Position numbers and translations under genes: made by a program | Source: Acidimicrobiales bacterium | GTDB taxonomy: Bacteria > Actinomycetota > Acidimicrobiia > Acidimicrobiales > RAAP-2 | DNA: 21,324 bases | Assembly (NCBI GenBank): GCA_017883105.1 | Contig: JADGOF010000007.1 | Coordinates: 1 to 21,324, forward strand | Direction of reading: 5' to 3' | The notes under the pieces: generated by a model | What the model was told of the DNA's origin: nothing | Database searches by the model: none | Seen by the model: only the letters and a program-made list of their open reading frames with translations | Shown: piece after piece, positions 7,237 through 14,876 of the stretch | How the letters are laid out: every line of letters starts with the position of its first letter | Position numbering within the stretch: the first letter of the stretch is position 1

Positions 7237-8067
7237 TCAGGTGATGGTCTCCTTCTGCAAGCGGGCGATGACCGACTCGAGGGTGGCCGAGGGAATGGCG
7301 GAACCGATGTTCTGTGCCGTCGATGCGGAGCCCAAAGCCGCTGATGCGGAGTCCATGCCGACGACGTAGCCCGACGTGTTCACCAGGGGGCCTCTCGAGT
7401 CGCCGGAACTGATGGCGGCATCGGTCTGGAGCAGACCTGTCAGTGTCTCCGAGCTGCCTCCGCCGGTGTCGGACGCGGTGATGGTCCGGCCCTCGGCGGA
7501 GATGATCCCGTGGGTGACAGTGAGTCCTCCGGTGAGCCCGATGGCGTATCCGATGGCCACCACCCTGTCGCCGATCGACATGTTGTCCGAGTCGGCAAAG
7601 GTCACAGTGAGCAGATTGCGCGCCCCGGCGATCTGCAGGAGTGCAGCGTCATCGGTGGCATCGGTCCCAATCACCGTCGCCGTGAGCGGCGTTGTCGAGC
7701 CATTGAGCGTCACTGAGACCGTCGTGGCACCGGCGATCACGTGGTTGTTGGTGATCACCTCACCGGAACCGGTGATGATCATTCCGGTGCTTTCGTCGGC
7801 GGTCTGGCTGGAATCGGTAGCCTTGACCAAGACGACAGCCGGCTCCACCTTGGACACGACGACTGCAGTGGGGTTTGACGTCTCGCCGACCAGGGAGACC
7901 GCGGAGACCCGGTTGGCGGTCTGAGAGGCAGATGAAGCTTCGCCGAATTCCCTGACCATCCCGGCACCTGCCAATCCGCCGATCAAACCCGCGACTACGG
8001 CGCCTGTGGGGAAGGGGAACTTGTGGCGGCGCAGTGGAGCTGGCATGGATCCGGGCTCGCCCGCCAT
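7237..8067 (-). CDS. Membrane-anchored trypsin-like (S1C, HtrA-type) serine protease without PDZ domain
   Basis: The 276-residue product has a basic stretch (RRHK) and a transmembrane segment at about 21-38, so the protease part should lie outside the membrane. The triad is His109 (VITNNHVIAG), Asp140 (DATDDAALLQI) and Ser224 (SSGDSRGPLVN). The serine motif is unusual: HtrA proteins have GNSGGP and trypsins GDSGGP, whereas here Arg225 replaces the first glycine after the serine. The protein ends soon after the protease domain, with no PDZ. ATG 8067 is the only in-frame start, and AGGGG directly abuts it, too close for a good ribosome site. The low-complexity SPEASGSASGSA segment continues in frame upstream to a TGA at 8206-8208 without another start. 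The true N-terminus probably lies upstream in another frame. Confidence 0.8.
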   Translation of the reverse strand: MAGEPGSMPAPLRRHKFPFPTGAVVAGLIGGLAGAGMVREFGEASSASQTANRVSAVSLVGETSNPTAVVVSKVEPAVVLVKATDSSQTADESTGMIITGSGEVITNNHVIAGATTVSVTLNGSTTPLTATVIGTDATDDAALLQIAGARNLLTVTFADSDNMSIGDRVVAIGYAIGLTGGLTVTHGIISAEGRTITASDTGGGSSETLTGLLQTDAAISSGDSRGPLVNTSGYVVGMDSASAALGSASTAQNIGSAIPSATLESVIARLQKETIT

Positions 8068-8143
8068 CCCCTGCTGGGATCCTGTGGCTCCCGCTACGGC
8101 AGAGCCTGAAGCGGAGCCAGAGGCCTCAGGGGATGGAGGGGCC

Positions 8144-8374
8144 TCAGGGGCCGTAGTGGCGGTAGTGGCCCCGGAGAATGCAGAAGGCCCAAGGGGCCGC
8201 TGGAGTCAAGCGACCCGGCGGGACTGGAAGTACCGAAGGACCCGAAGGATCGGGTCGCTCCTGTGGAGAACTTGGGGCCGGATCGAACCTGGTCTCGTCC
8301 AGGTTCGTCCGGTGGAACTTGTCCCCGACAGGGGTTTCGAGCGGCGCGTGCCATGGGCCGTCGTCGATGTTCAT
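8144..8374 (-). pseudogene. Out-of-frame N-terminal segment of the serine protease gene (apparent frameshift)
   Basis: From ATG 8374 an open frame of 76 codons runs towards the protease. Its first part (MNIDDGPWHAPLETPVGD onward) has the G/C-rich third positions of real genes and turns into a Pro/Ser-rich stretch of the kind found before the membrane segment of actinobacterial HtrA proteins. It ends in another frame than the protease. Moving forward one base between 8208 and 8146, for example at the CCCCTTGGG run near 8188-8195, joins the two frames without a stop and yields a protein of about 378 residues. This could be a real mutation, a sequencing error or, less likely, programmed frameshifting. 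An alternative start at ATG 8431 adds residues with poor codon use. Confidence 0.55.
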
Positions 8375-8488
8375 GAGTCCATCGTGTGGAGGCGTTCTGG
8401 TGACTACCCCTGAGTCGTCCGTGATCACCATGTGAACTTGGCGCGATATCGTCTGCCCAAGACTCACTGCATCTAAGGGGGACACAGA

Positions 8489-9667
8489 ATGAGTTCGGAA
8501 CTTGGTTCGGAGACGGAATCGAGCACGGTCAGCACATCGTCGATGGATGCCGACCACATCACGACATCGACCCGCGATCCGGCTGAGATCGCCGCCCGGC
8601 TCCGTCAGTGGCTCGCCGAGACGCTGCCTCCGCACAGTGACCCGGAGATCACCGATGTCAAGAGTCCGGAGAGCAACGGGATGTCGTCAGAGACACTCCT
8701 GTTCAATGCCCGATGGAACGAGGACGGCACCGCGGTCGATCATCAGTTGGTGGCCCGCATCGAGCCGCCCAGTACCGATTATCCGGTATTCACCACCTAC
8801 GACATGGACATGCAGTTCCGGGTGATGCGCCTGGTGCAGGAGAACACCCCGGTTCCCGTGCCGCAGACGCACTGGTATGAGCCGGACCGGGCCGTCCTCG
8901 GCGGTTCGTTCTTTGTCATGGACCGGATCGAGGGCATCGTTCCGCCAGATGTCCTTCCTTACACCTTCGGCGACAACTGGGTGTTTGACGGGAGTGACGC
9001 CGACCGGCACACCATTCAGGAGTCGGCCATTCGCGCCACCGCCGGGATCCACTCCATCACGCCGGACAACCAAGATCTTGCTTTTCTCCAACTTCGCCAA
9101 CCTGGTACCACTTCATTGGAACGGATCCTCAACCACTGGGTCGATTACTACGACTGGGTTGTCGAGGACTTGCCGTCGCCGCTTCTGGCTGATTGCTTCA
9201 CCTGGCTGCAGGAGAACCTGCCGACGGATGCCGGCGGGGACGCTCTCTCGTGGGGCGACGGCCGCATAGGCAACATGATGTTCCGGGACAACGAGGTGGT
9301 TGCCGTCCTCGACTGGGAGATGGCCTCGGTGGCCCCTCCGGAGGTGGATCTGGGATGGATGTGCTACCTCCATCTCTTCTTCCAGGACCTTGCCGTGCAA
9401 TTGGGCGCTCCCGGTCTGCCCGACATGTTCCGACCATCCGATGTCCGCGAGTCCTACGCCAAGGCGTCGGGCACCGACCCCGGTGACCTCACCTGGCATA
9501 TCGCGTTTGCCGCGATGCGGCACGGAGTCATCATGCGTCGCGTCACCGAACGATCGATCCATTTTGGCGAAGCCGTGCGACCCGATGACATCGACGACCT
9601 CATCATCCACCGGGACACACTGCGCGGCATGCTCGACGGCACCTACTGGTCGGGCGTTGCCTTCTGA
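8489..9667 (+). CDS. APH/ACAD10-11-like phosphotransferase family protein
   Basis: A 392-residue protein with the aminoglycoside-phosphotransferase/choline-kinase fold. The catalytic loop is SWGDGRIGNMMF (254-265, Asp257 and Asn262), in which Trp replaces the His of the classic HGD motif, as is common in the ACAD10/11- and FadE36-like branch. The metal-binding motif is VLDWEMAS (Asp275, Glu277). SNGMSSETLLF at 62-72 fits the nucleotide loop, and SFFVMDRIEG is a frequent family segment. The substrate is unknown; relatives are usually linked to acyl-CoA or lipid metabolism rather than drug resistance. AAGGGGG about eight bases before ATG 8489 is a good ribosome site. It is divergent from the protease gene and convergent with the following gene. 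Confidence 0.83.
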   Translation: MSSELGSETESSTVSTSSMDADHITTSTRDPAEIAARLRQWLAETLPPHSDPEITDVKSPESNGMSSETLLFNARWNEDGTAVDHQLVARIEPPSTDYPVFTTYDMDMQFRVMRLVQENTPVPVPQTHWYEPDRAVLGGSFFVMDRIEGIVPPDVLPYTFGDNWVFDGSDADRHTIQESAIRATAGIHSITPDNQDLAFLQLRQPGTTSLERILNHWVDYYDWVVEDLPSPLLADCFTWLQENLPTDAGGDALSWGDGRIGNMMFRDNEVVAVLDWEMASVAPPEVDLGWMCYLHLFFQDLAVQLGAPGLPDMFRPSDVRESYAKASGTDPGDLTWHIAFAAMRHGVIMRRVTERSIHFGEAVRPDDIDDLIIHRDTLRGMLDGTYWSGVAF

Positions 9668-9729
9668 TCAACGGTTCCGGGCCTGCACCCGACATCGCCG
9701 GGACGACCGGGTGACAAGTGACCGTCGGC

Positions 9730-10893
9730 CTACCAGAACGACGAGTCCGCGGTGAGCCCGAGCCCGGGATGCGCTCCGGTGATCATGGGCTGGCAGTTGC
9801 CCCAGCCCTCGGCGCCGGTGTCGAGATCACGCACATGGACGAACGTGTCCCGGACCTGGTGGAGTTCACGGGCCAGCGTCGGTTCGCTGCAGTCGGCGAG
9901 GCGCTCGCCGTCGACATGGAGTTGCCCCCGCCATTCACCGTGGTGGTGACCCTGCCAGCCGAAGTACAGCCCGGCGCCGACATGGAAGCCGGTCGAGGTC
10001 GGCACCTCCAGTTCGAAGCGACGGGCCGAACCGTCCTCCAGGGTCACCGCAACCATTCCGCCCAGTAGGCGGCGGTTGGAGGGGTCAAAGTGCAGGTCAG
10101 GAAGTATCTCGGCCATGCGTTGGACACGACCGTCGATGTGTTCGATGGCGCCGGTCACCGTCCGCTGCTCGTGACCGAATCCCTTGAGGTCGACCACGTG
10201 CATGAAGAGGCCCCACGGGGACCCGTCAGGATCGGCCATGAGGACGGGGCACCAGATCATCTTGAAATCCATCTCGGTCACTGGGTTGAACGGGTCGAGA
10301 TCCGTGGGGGGCGTCCCCACGTCGTAACGCACGCCCCACGAATGGTCCCGGGTCGACACCCAATCCTCGGGAGTGATCTCGTGGCGCTCTCCGTCCACCT
10401 GCACCCATCCCGAGGCCGTTCCGATCTGGTGATAGCGCACCAGATCGGCGCTGACCCGGTAGCCGAGCGGAGTCCGTTGATGGGTACGTTCCTCGGTCAC
10501 CGGGGGAAGGACTGCTTCGTACACCCAGTCGAAGGCCAATGGCTGACAGTCATTGGCCTCGAGAGAGAAGCGCACCCGTTGCATGGGTTCGAGGACCTCG
10601 TAGTGGACGGGACCGACCGCCGTCTGGTCGGGTGTGGGGAATAGCCGTCGGCTACCGCGCACGGTGATCTGCTCCAGGCCACGTGACATCCCGGCGTACC
10701 CGTCGAGCACGTTGCGGTTGAGGTACTTGCCCATCCCGAATCCCAGCTGGATGCTCCCGTCCCGCTTGGCGGCCATGGCGCACACCTTCTCGGTCCACGA
10801 GGGATCGCTCACGCCAACCGTGGCGAAGGTGTCGGCGATCTGGTGGTCGAACCGTTCGTCGGCGGGTCCCAGGGGACCGAGAGGATTGGCCAT
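9730..10893 (-). CDS. Uncharacterised protein, possibly of the CrtC/AttH-like (DUF7064/7065) type
   Basis: The 387-residue product has no signal peptide or membrane segment. It looks like a beta-rich two-lobed protein, with many short hydrophobic strands and a conserved-looking segment DWVSTRDHSWGVRYDVG at about 177-193. The RDHSWG element and the layout recall hydroxyneurosporene-synthase/AttH-like lipocalin proteins and the DUF7064/DUF7065 proteins often found beside phosphotransferases and lipid enzymes in actinobacteria. I cannot confirm this without a profile search and assign no reaction. GAAGGAGA six bases before ATG 10893 is an excellent ribosome site. It follows the SDR gene at 66 bases on the same strand, so the two may be co-transcribed. 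Confidence 0.6.
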   Translation of the reverse strand: MANPLGPLGPADERFDHQIADTFATVGVSDPSWTEKVCAMAAKRDGSIQLGFGMGKYLNRNVLDGYAGMSRGLEQITVRGSRRLFPTPDQTAVGPVHYEVLEPMQRVRFSLEANDCQPLAFDWVYEAVLPPVTEERTHQRTPLGYRVSADLVRYHQIGTASGWVQVDGERHEITPEDWVSTRDHSWGVRYDVGTPPTDLDPFNPVTEMDFKMIWCPVLMADPDGSPWGLFMHVVDLKGFGHEQRTVTGAIEHIDGRVQRMAEILPDLHFDPSNRRLLGGMVAVTLEDGSARRFELEVPTSTGFHVGAGLYFGWQGHHHGEWRGQLHVDGERLADCSEPTLARELHQVRDTFVHVRDLDTGAEGWGNCQPMITGAHPGLGLTADSSFW

Positions 10894-10959
10894 ATGCTGT
10901 CTCCTTCACTCCCGCCCCGAGCGACGGATGCAGGGCTTGCGACGGTGTCGGCCCGTCGA

Positions 10960-11760
10960 TCAGACGCCGAGACTACCCTTCGCCGCCTTTTCGAAGAGGC
11001 GATAGGGCAGGAGGCGCTTGCCAATAATCCCCATCCGTTCGTCGATCTTCCCGACCGACATCCGCCTAGGTGGGCGCTTCGCTTCGAGAGCCCGTTGGAC
11101 GGTGGCGACGACGACGTCTGCCTCGACGCCGTTCGCCTCATCGTCGGCCATGGTGCCGACCGCCTTGGCCACTGCGGCATCGTATGCATGTTCACCTTCG
11201 GGAGCCACCACGTCACGACGGCTGCTGGTGAACTCGGTCTTCACGTTGCCCGGTTCCACCATGGTCACCTGGATGTTGAAGGGCGCCACCTCATAGGCCA
11301 GGGCCTCCCCGTAGCCCTCCATGGCGAACTTGCTGGCGCTGTAGAACGCCTGAAAGGGAATCCCGACGATCCCCCCGATCGAGCTCACCAGAATGATCTG
11401 CCCCCTCTGTTGGCGGCGCATGACCGGTAGGGCGTGCTGCACCACGCGCACCGCACCCCAGAAGTTCGTCTCCAACTGGTCACGGGCATCGGCGATCGGG
11501 GTCTGCTCGACGGCGCCGGTCAGGCCCCATCCAGCACACGCCACCACCGCGTCAAGGCGCTGCTCCTGGGCGAGCAATGTCTCGAATCCGGACGCCACCG
11601 ACGTGTCGCTGTCCACGTCCATGACCATCGGAGTCCATCCACCCGGCAAGGTGCCCCGTCGACTGGCACCGAACACCCTCCATCCCCGCTGGCACAACCG
11701 GTCGGCACAGGCCCGGCCGATACCGGCCGAGGCCCCGGTGACGAGAATCACCTTCTCCAT
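10960..11760 (-). CDS. Short-chain dehydrogenase/reductase
   Basis: A 266-residue classical SDR. The nucleotide-binding motif TGASAGIG is at 8-15, the NAG-like motif reads ACAGWG at 74-79, Asn99 lies in LETNFWG, the catalytic serine is in VSSIGG (125-130), and Tyr140 and Lys144 form YSASK. VEPGNVKTEF is the usual segment after the active site. The C-terminal extension rich in Arg and Pro (KRPPRRMSVG) is common in SDRs acting on lipid-like substrates, but the substrate cannot be told. The frame opens at 11805, but ATG 11760 is chosen because GAGGAGGGG precedes it and MEKVILVTGA is a normal SDR start. It lies 41 bases after the histidine kinase gene. Confidence 0.9.
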   Translation of the reverse strand: MEKVILVTGASAGIGRACADRLCQRGWRVFGASRRGTLPGGWTPMVMDVDSDTSVASGFETLLAQEQRLDAVVACAGWGLTGAVEQTPIADARDQLETNFWGAVRVVQHALPVMRRQQRGQIILVSSIGGIVGIPFQAFYSASKFAMEGYGEALAYEVAPFNIQVTMVEPGNVKTEFTSSRRDVVAPEGEHAYDAAVAKAVGTMADDEANGVEADVVVATVQRALEAKRPPRRMSVGKIDERMGIIGKRLLPYRLFEKAAKGSLGV

Positions 11761-11801
11761 CGTCCCCTCCTCGTGGGTGTCCAACGTAGGTGTCCAACGA
11801 T

Positions 11802-13247
11802 TCATACTGCACCGGGCATGCCGGTCGTGCCACCACCGGGAGTACCTGCCGAATCGGTGTGGTCGGGTGGGGCGAGCGGTGCCGGCCGTACGTCAGGTCG
11901 GAGATGGACCACCAAGCGGGTCCCCCTTCCGTCGGTTGCCGGGGATTCGGCCCGGACCGTGGCGCCCATCGCCGTGGCCAACTCCGAAACGATGGCCAGT
12001 CCCAAACCCGATCCCTTGCGTCGCCCGCCGACCCGGTCCGAGGTGAAATGGCGTTCGAATACCCGTGACAGCTGATCAGGAGGGATGCCGGGACCGTCGT
12101 CGACCACCCAGACCGTCGGCGCACCCGCCACGGCGCTTGCCCCCACCACGATCCGGCGTGCGGCGAAGGAAGAGGCGTTCTCGACCAGATTGGCGAGGAT
12201 CTGCACCAGGCGGTCGGCATCGGCACGTACCCATAGGGGACCGTCGGTTCCCTGTGCGGTGATCAGTTCGAGTCCGAGCTCCCCGGCCCGTGGACGGAAT
12301 CCATCGACCACCTGACGGACCGCCTGGGTGCAGTCGACCGCCTGGATCTCCAGGGAGAACCGGTCGGCATCCAGGCGAGCCAGGTCGAGGAGGTCCTGCA
12401 CGAGGCGTTCGAGACGACGTGCCTCGGCACTGATCACCGCGGCCGCCTCGGCCGGTTCCTCGGCAGCCCCATCGAGGATGGCCTCGGCATAGCCACGGAT
12501 CGAGGTCAGGGGCGTCCGGAGCTCGTGGGAGACCGAGAGGATGAACTGCCTTTCTTGGTCTCTGGCCCGGACAAGGTTGGCTCCCATGGTGTTGATCGAG
12601 TCGGCCAGCTGGGCGAATTCAGGATCCTCTCTAGGCCGGACTTCCACGGTGGCATCGAGGTCACCGGAGGCGATCCGCCGGGTGGTCGCCACCGCAGCGA
12701 CCAGCGGACGGGTGAAGCGACGGGCCAGGGTCGCAGCCACCAGGGCGGCCACGATCAGGCCAATGGCTCCCACCAGAGCGAAGTAATGGAGCCCGTTGGC
12801 CGGGTTGTGGACCTGGCGGGTGATGATCAGCACGGGGACGTACGTGGTCACCGTGGCGATAGGAGTGGGTATCGCCGTGTAGACGAGGAACGACCGGTCG
12901 TGGCCTTTTACCTGGTCCCCGGCCTGGAGGGCGGGAACGTCGAGCTGACCGAAGGTGATCCCCGCAGGCAGGTCACCGGTGATCGTGCCGTCGGGGTGGA
13001 GAGCCACCAGATCGATGCCCTGGAAGGCTCCCGCTTCCGCGATCACCTTCAACTCTCGGCGGAAACCGGCAGAGGTTATGGTGGCGCCACCGGAGATGGT
13101 CGAAGAGATGGCACGTCCCTGACCGGACAGTTCCTGCTGGGCGGTGGACAGGGCAGCCCGTTGGATGAAGTAGTAGCTGCCGATGCTGGTGACAATCAGG
13201 GTGACCGCAACCAGCACCAGAATGGAAACGGTGAGTCGACGTCTCAT
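11802..13247 (-). CDS. Two-component sensor histidine kinase with HAMP domain
   Basis: A 481-residue membrane kinase. Transmembrane segments lie at about 7-29 and 153-176, enclosing an extracytoplasmic sensor of about 120 residues. A HAMP domain follows (about 175-228), then the HisKA dimerisation box with phospho-acceptor His241 (SVSHELRTPL). The ATPase domain has the N box (LANLVENASS), the G1 box (VVDDGPGIPPDQ) and the G2 box (GSGLGLAIV). The final 40 or so residues are a Pro/Gly-rich tail. The ATG at 13247 overlaps the regulator stop (ATGA), which decides against the GTG at 13271. Sensor and regulator are a cognate pair by overlap. The signal is unknown. Confidence 0.94.
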   Translation of the reverse strand: MRRRLTVSILVLVAVTLIVTSIGSYYFIQRAALSTAQQELSGQGRAISSTISGGATITSAGFRRELKVIAEAGAFQGIDLVALHPDGTITGDLPAGITFGQLDVPALQAGDQVKGHDRSFLVYTAIPTPIATVTTYVPVLIITRQVHNPANGLHYFALVGAIGLIVAALVAATLARRFTRPLVAAVATTRRIASGDLDATVEVRPREDPEFAQLADSINTMGANLVRARDQERQFILSVSHELRTPLTSIRGYAEAILDGAAEEPAEAAAVISAEARRLERLVQDLLDLARLDADRFSLEIQAVDCTQAVRQVVDGFRPRAGELGLELITAQGTDGPLWVRADADRLVQILANLVENASSFAARRIVVGASAVAGAPTVWVVDDGPGIPPDQLSRVFERHFTSDRVGGRRKGSGLGLAIVSELATAMGATVRAESPATDGRGTRLVVHLRPDVRPAPLAPPDHTDSAGTPGGGTTGMPGAV

Positions 13248-13969
13248 CCCAGCCGGTAGCCGACGCCCCACACCGTGGCCAGGGGCAGGTCGTCTCCCAA
13301 CTTCTTCCTCAGCTGGCGGACGTGGACATCGACCGTCCGTTCATCGCCGTACCAGTCGTCTCCCCATACCCCGTTGAGGAGCTGTCGTCGGGAAAGGGCC
13401 AATCCGAGGTTGTCGGCCAGATAGGCCAACAGGTCGAACTCCCGGGTGGCCAGGGGGACTGCTTCTCCGTCCACACGCACCTCGCGTCGGCCGCTGTCGA
13501 CGGCGATGCCGCCGAGCTCGACCACGGCAGGCCTGCCGCCGCCCAGAGGAGCCCGGGTTCGGCGCAGGATGGCGTGGACCCTGGCCACCAGCTCCCGGGC
13601 GGAGAAAGGCTTGGTTACGTAGTCGTCGGCTCCGAGTTCGAGGCCGAGCACCCGGTCGACCTCGTCGTCCCGGGCGCTGAGGATGAGCACCGGCGTATCG
13701 GGCATACCCGGGCGATCGACGGACGATCCGGACCGGGCCACCGAACGTTCCCGCAGTTGCCGGCAGACATCCAGACCGTCGAGATCCCCGGGGAGGCCAA
13801 TGTCAACGATCACGAGCGTGGGATGCTCCCGTTCCACCAGGGCCAGACCGGTTTCACCGTCGTCCGCCTGCAGTACCCGGAACCCGTCCCGGCGAAGGTA
13901 CATGGTCACCAGATCCGAGATGTGGTGATCGTCTTCGATGACCACCAGGGTTTCTTCGCCGACCACCAT
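13244..13969 (-). CDS. OmpR/PhoB-family response regulator
   Basis: A 241-residue regulator with an N-terminal receiver domain and a C-terminal winged helix. The acidic pocket is IEDD (11-14), the phospho-acceptor is Asp56 (VIVDIGLP), and the conserved Lys is Lys120 (YVTKPFSARE). The receiver has about 12 extra residues (VARSGSSVDRPG) before TPVLILSARD, which moves Lys120 later than usual. The DNA-binding domain (about 150-241) shows LATREFDLLAYLADN, RRQLLNGVWG and RTVDVHVRQLRKKLG, typical of the OmpR class. GGGAG lies just upstream of ATG 13969. It is transcribed first, with the kinase translationally coupled, and is divergent from trpC across 112 bases. Its targets are unknown. Confidence 0.94.
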   Translation of the reverse strand: MVVGEETLVVIEDDHHISDLVTMYLRRDGFRVLQADDGETGLALVEREHPTLVIVDIGLPGDLDGLDVCRQLRERSVARSGSSVDRPGMPDTPVLILSARDDEVDRVLGLELGADDYVTKPFSARELVARVHAILRRTRAPLGGGRPAVVELGGIAVDSGRREVRVDGEAVPLATREFDLLAYLADNLGLALSRRQLLNGVWGDDWYGDERTVDVHVRQLRKKLGDDLPLATVWGVGYRLG

Positions 13970-14045
13970 GACTCCCAGCCTGCCACCGGACCGATCCAGT
14001 CGCCCGTCATGGTTAGGAAAGTGTGAGCGTCACCAGGGCGGCCAT

Positions 14046-14062
14046 CACCGTGGGTCACGGTG
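14046..14062. promoter_or_regulatory. Candidate operator: 7-bp dyad at the trpC promoter -35 region
   Basis: CACCGTG-GGT-CACGGTG is a perfect inverted repeat with a three-base centre. It covers the place where the -35 box of the trpC promoter would sit, seven bases before the -10 element. A repressor bound here would block polymerase. It also lies in the only space between the response regulator gene and trpC, so either could be controlled. No known operator is recognised. Confidence 0.35.
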
Positions 14063-14069
14063 TCCCCGG

Positions 14070-14081
14070 TAGGCTTCAGAG
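14070..14081 (+). promoter_or_regulatory. Putative leaderless promoter of trpCFBA
   Basis: TAGGCT at 14070-14075 fits the TANNNT -10 pattern and is followed by six bases and then the GTG start of trpC at 14082. No Shine-Dalgarno sequence is present. The arrangement is base-for-base equal in spacing to the one before the GroES-like gene, which supports both. Confidence 0.5.
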
Positions 14082-14876
14082 GTGATGCCCGCGTATCTGG
14101 ACAGGATCGTTGCCGCCCATCGGGCCGAGGCCGCGACTGACGATCGCGACGTCGAGGAGGTCCTCGAACTGGCGAAGCAGGCCGATCCGCCGCGCCCGTT
14201 CGGGGACGCCATCGTTGCCGCCAGTGCGCAACAGGGGATAGCGGTCATCTCCGAGATCAAGCGGCGTTCTCCCTCCAAGGGGGTGCTCGACTCGGACCTC
14301 GATCCTGCGGCAGTGGCCGCCGAGTACGAGGAAGGCGGGGCGGCGTGCCTGTCGGTCCTCACCGATCACGAGTTCTTCGGAGGGGGCCCCGGAGACCTCC
14401 GGTCTGCCCGTGCGGCGTGCGCACTCCCGGTGCTGCGCAAGGACTTCACGGTCAGCGCCCTCGACGTTTGCGATGCCCGGGCGATGGGCGCCGACGCGGT
14501 CCTCCTCATCGCTGCCGCCCTCACCGATCCCGAGCTGGTGGCCTACCTCGACCTGGCAGGACGGTGCTCGTTGACCGCGCTGGTCGAAGTCCATGACGAA
14601 GATGAACTCCATCGCGCCATTGATGCCGGTGCCACGGTGATCGGGGTCAACCAGCGGGACCTCCGCACGTTCGAGGTGGATCGTGACCGGGCATTGGCGC
14701 TCGGCAAGGTGATTCCGCCTGGAACCATCGCGGTGGCAGAGTCGGGCATCCGGGATGGCCGGGACGTTGCCCGTCTGGCCGAGGCCGGCTACCAGGGGGT
14801 ACTGGTGGGGGAGATCTTGGTGCGCTCTGTCGATCGGCGCGCCGCGGTGGCCTCCCTCTTGGCGGTGGGCCGGTGA
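14082..14876 (+). CDS. trpC: Indole-3-glycerol phosphate synthase
   Basis: TrpC closes the indole ring from CdRP. Family motifs are in the expected order: VISEIKRRSPSKG (55-67, catalytic Glu58 and Lys60), LRKDFTV with the second catalytic lysine, GVNQRDLRTFEVD, and AESGIRDGRDVARL with the phosphate site, then GVLVGEILVRS. The product has 264 residues, normal for a stand-alone TrpC, so there is no fused TrpF. The GTG at 14082 is followed at once by ATG 14085. The GTG is favoured because the -10 element is spaced for it, but the ATG is possible. The stop overlaps the trpF start (GTGA). Confidence 0.96.
   Translation: MMPAYLDRIVAAHRAEAATDDRDVEEVLELAKQADPPRPFGDAIVAASAQQGIAVISEIKRRSPSKGVLDSDLDPAAVAAEYEEGGAACLSVLTDHEFFGGGPGDLRSARAACALPVLRKDFTVSALDVCDARAMGADAVLLIAAALTDPELVAYLDLAGRCSLTALVEVHDEDELHRAIDAGATVIGVNQRDLRTFEVDRDRALALGKVIPPGTIAVAESGIRDGRDVARLAEAGYQGVLVGEILVRSVDRRAAVASLLAVGR

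Noticed and set aside
8094..8354. Proline/leucine repeat ORF on the minus strand (PLRPLRPLHPLRPL type)
   Set aside because: It is the third frame of the GGCCTCAGGGG-like low-complexity DNA that encodes the protease linker. It shows no codon bias or family motif, and I do not see a CRISPR-like or regular repeat unit.
9668..9729. CACCCG...CGGGTG hairpin between the convergent phosphotransferase and unknown gene
   Set aside because: The stem has only six base pairs over a 16-base loop, with no T run; too weak to call a terminator.
6557..13969. Mobile element or genomic island in the accessory block
   Set aside because: No transposase, integrase, tRNA gene, terminal inverted repeats or target duplications could be seen, and codon use resembles the flanks.
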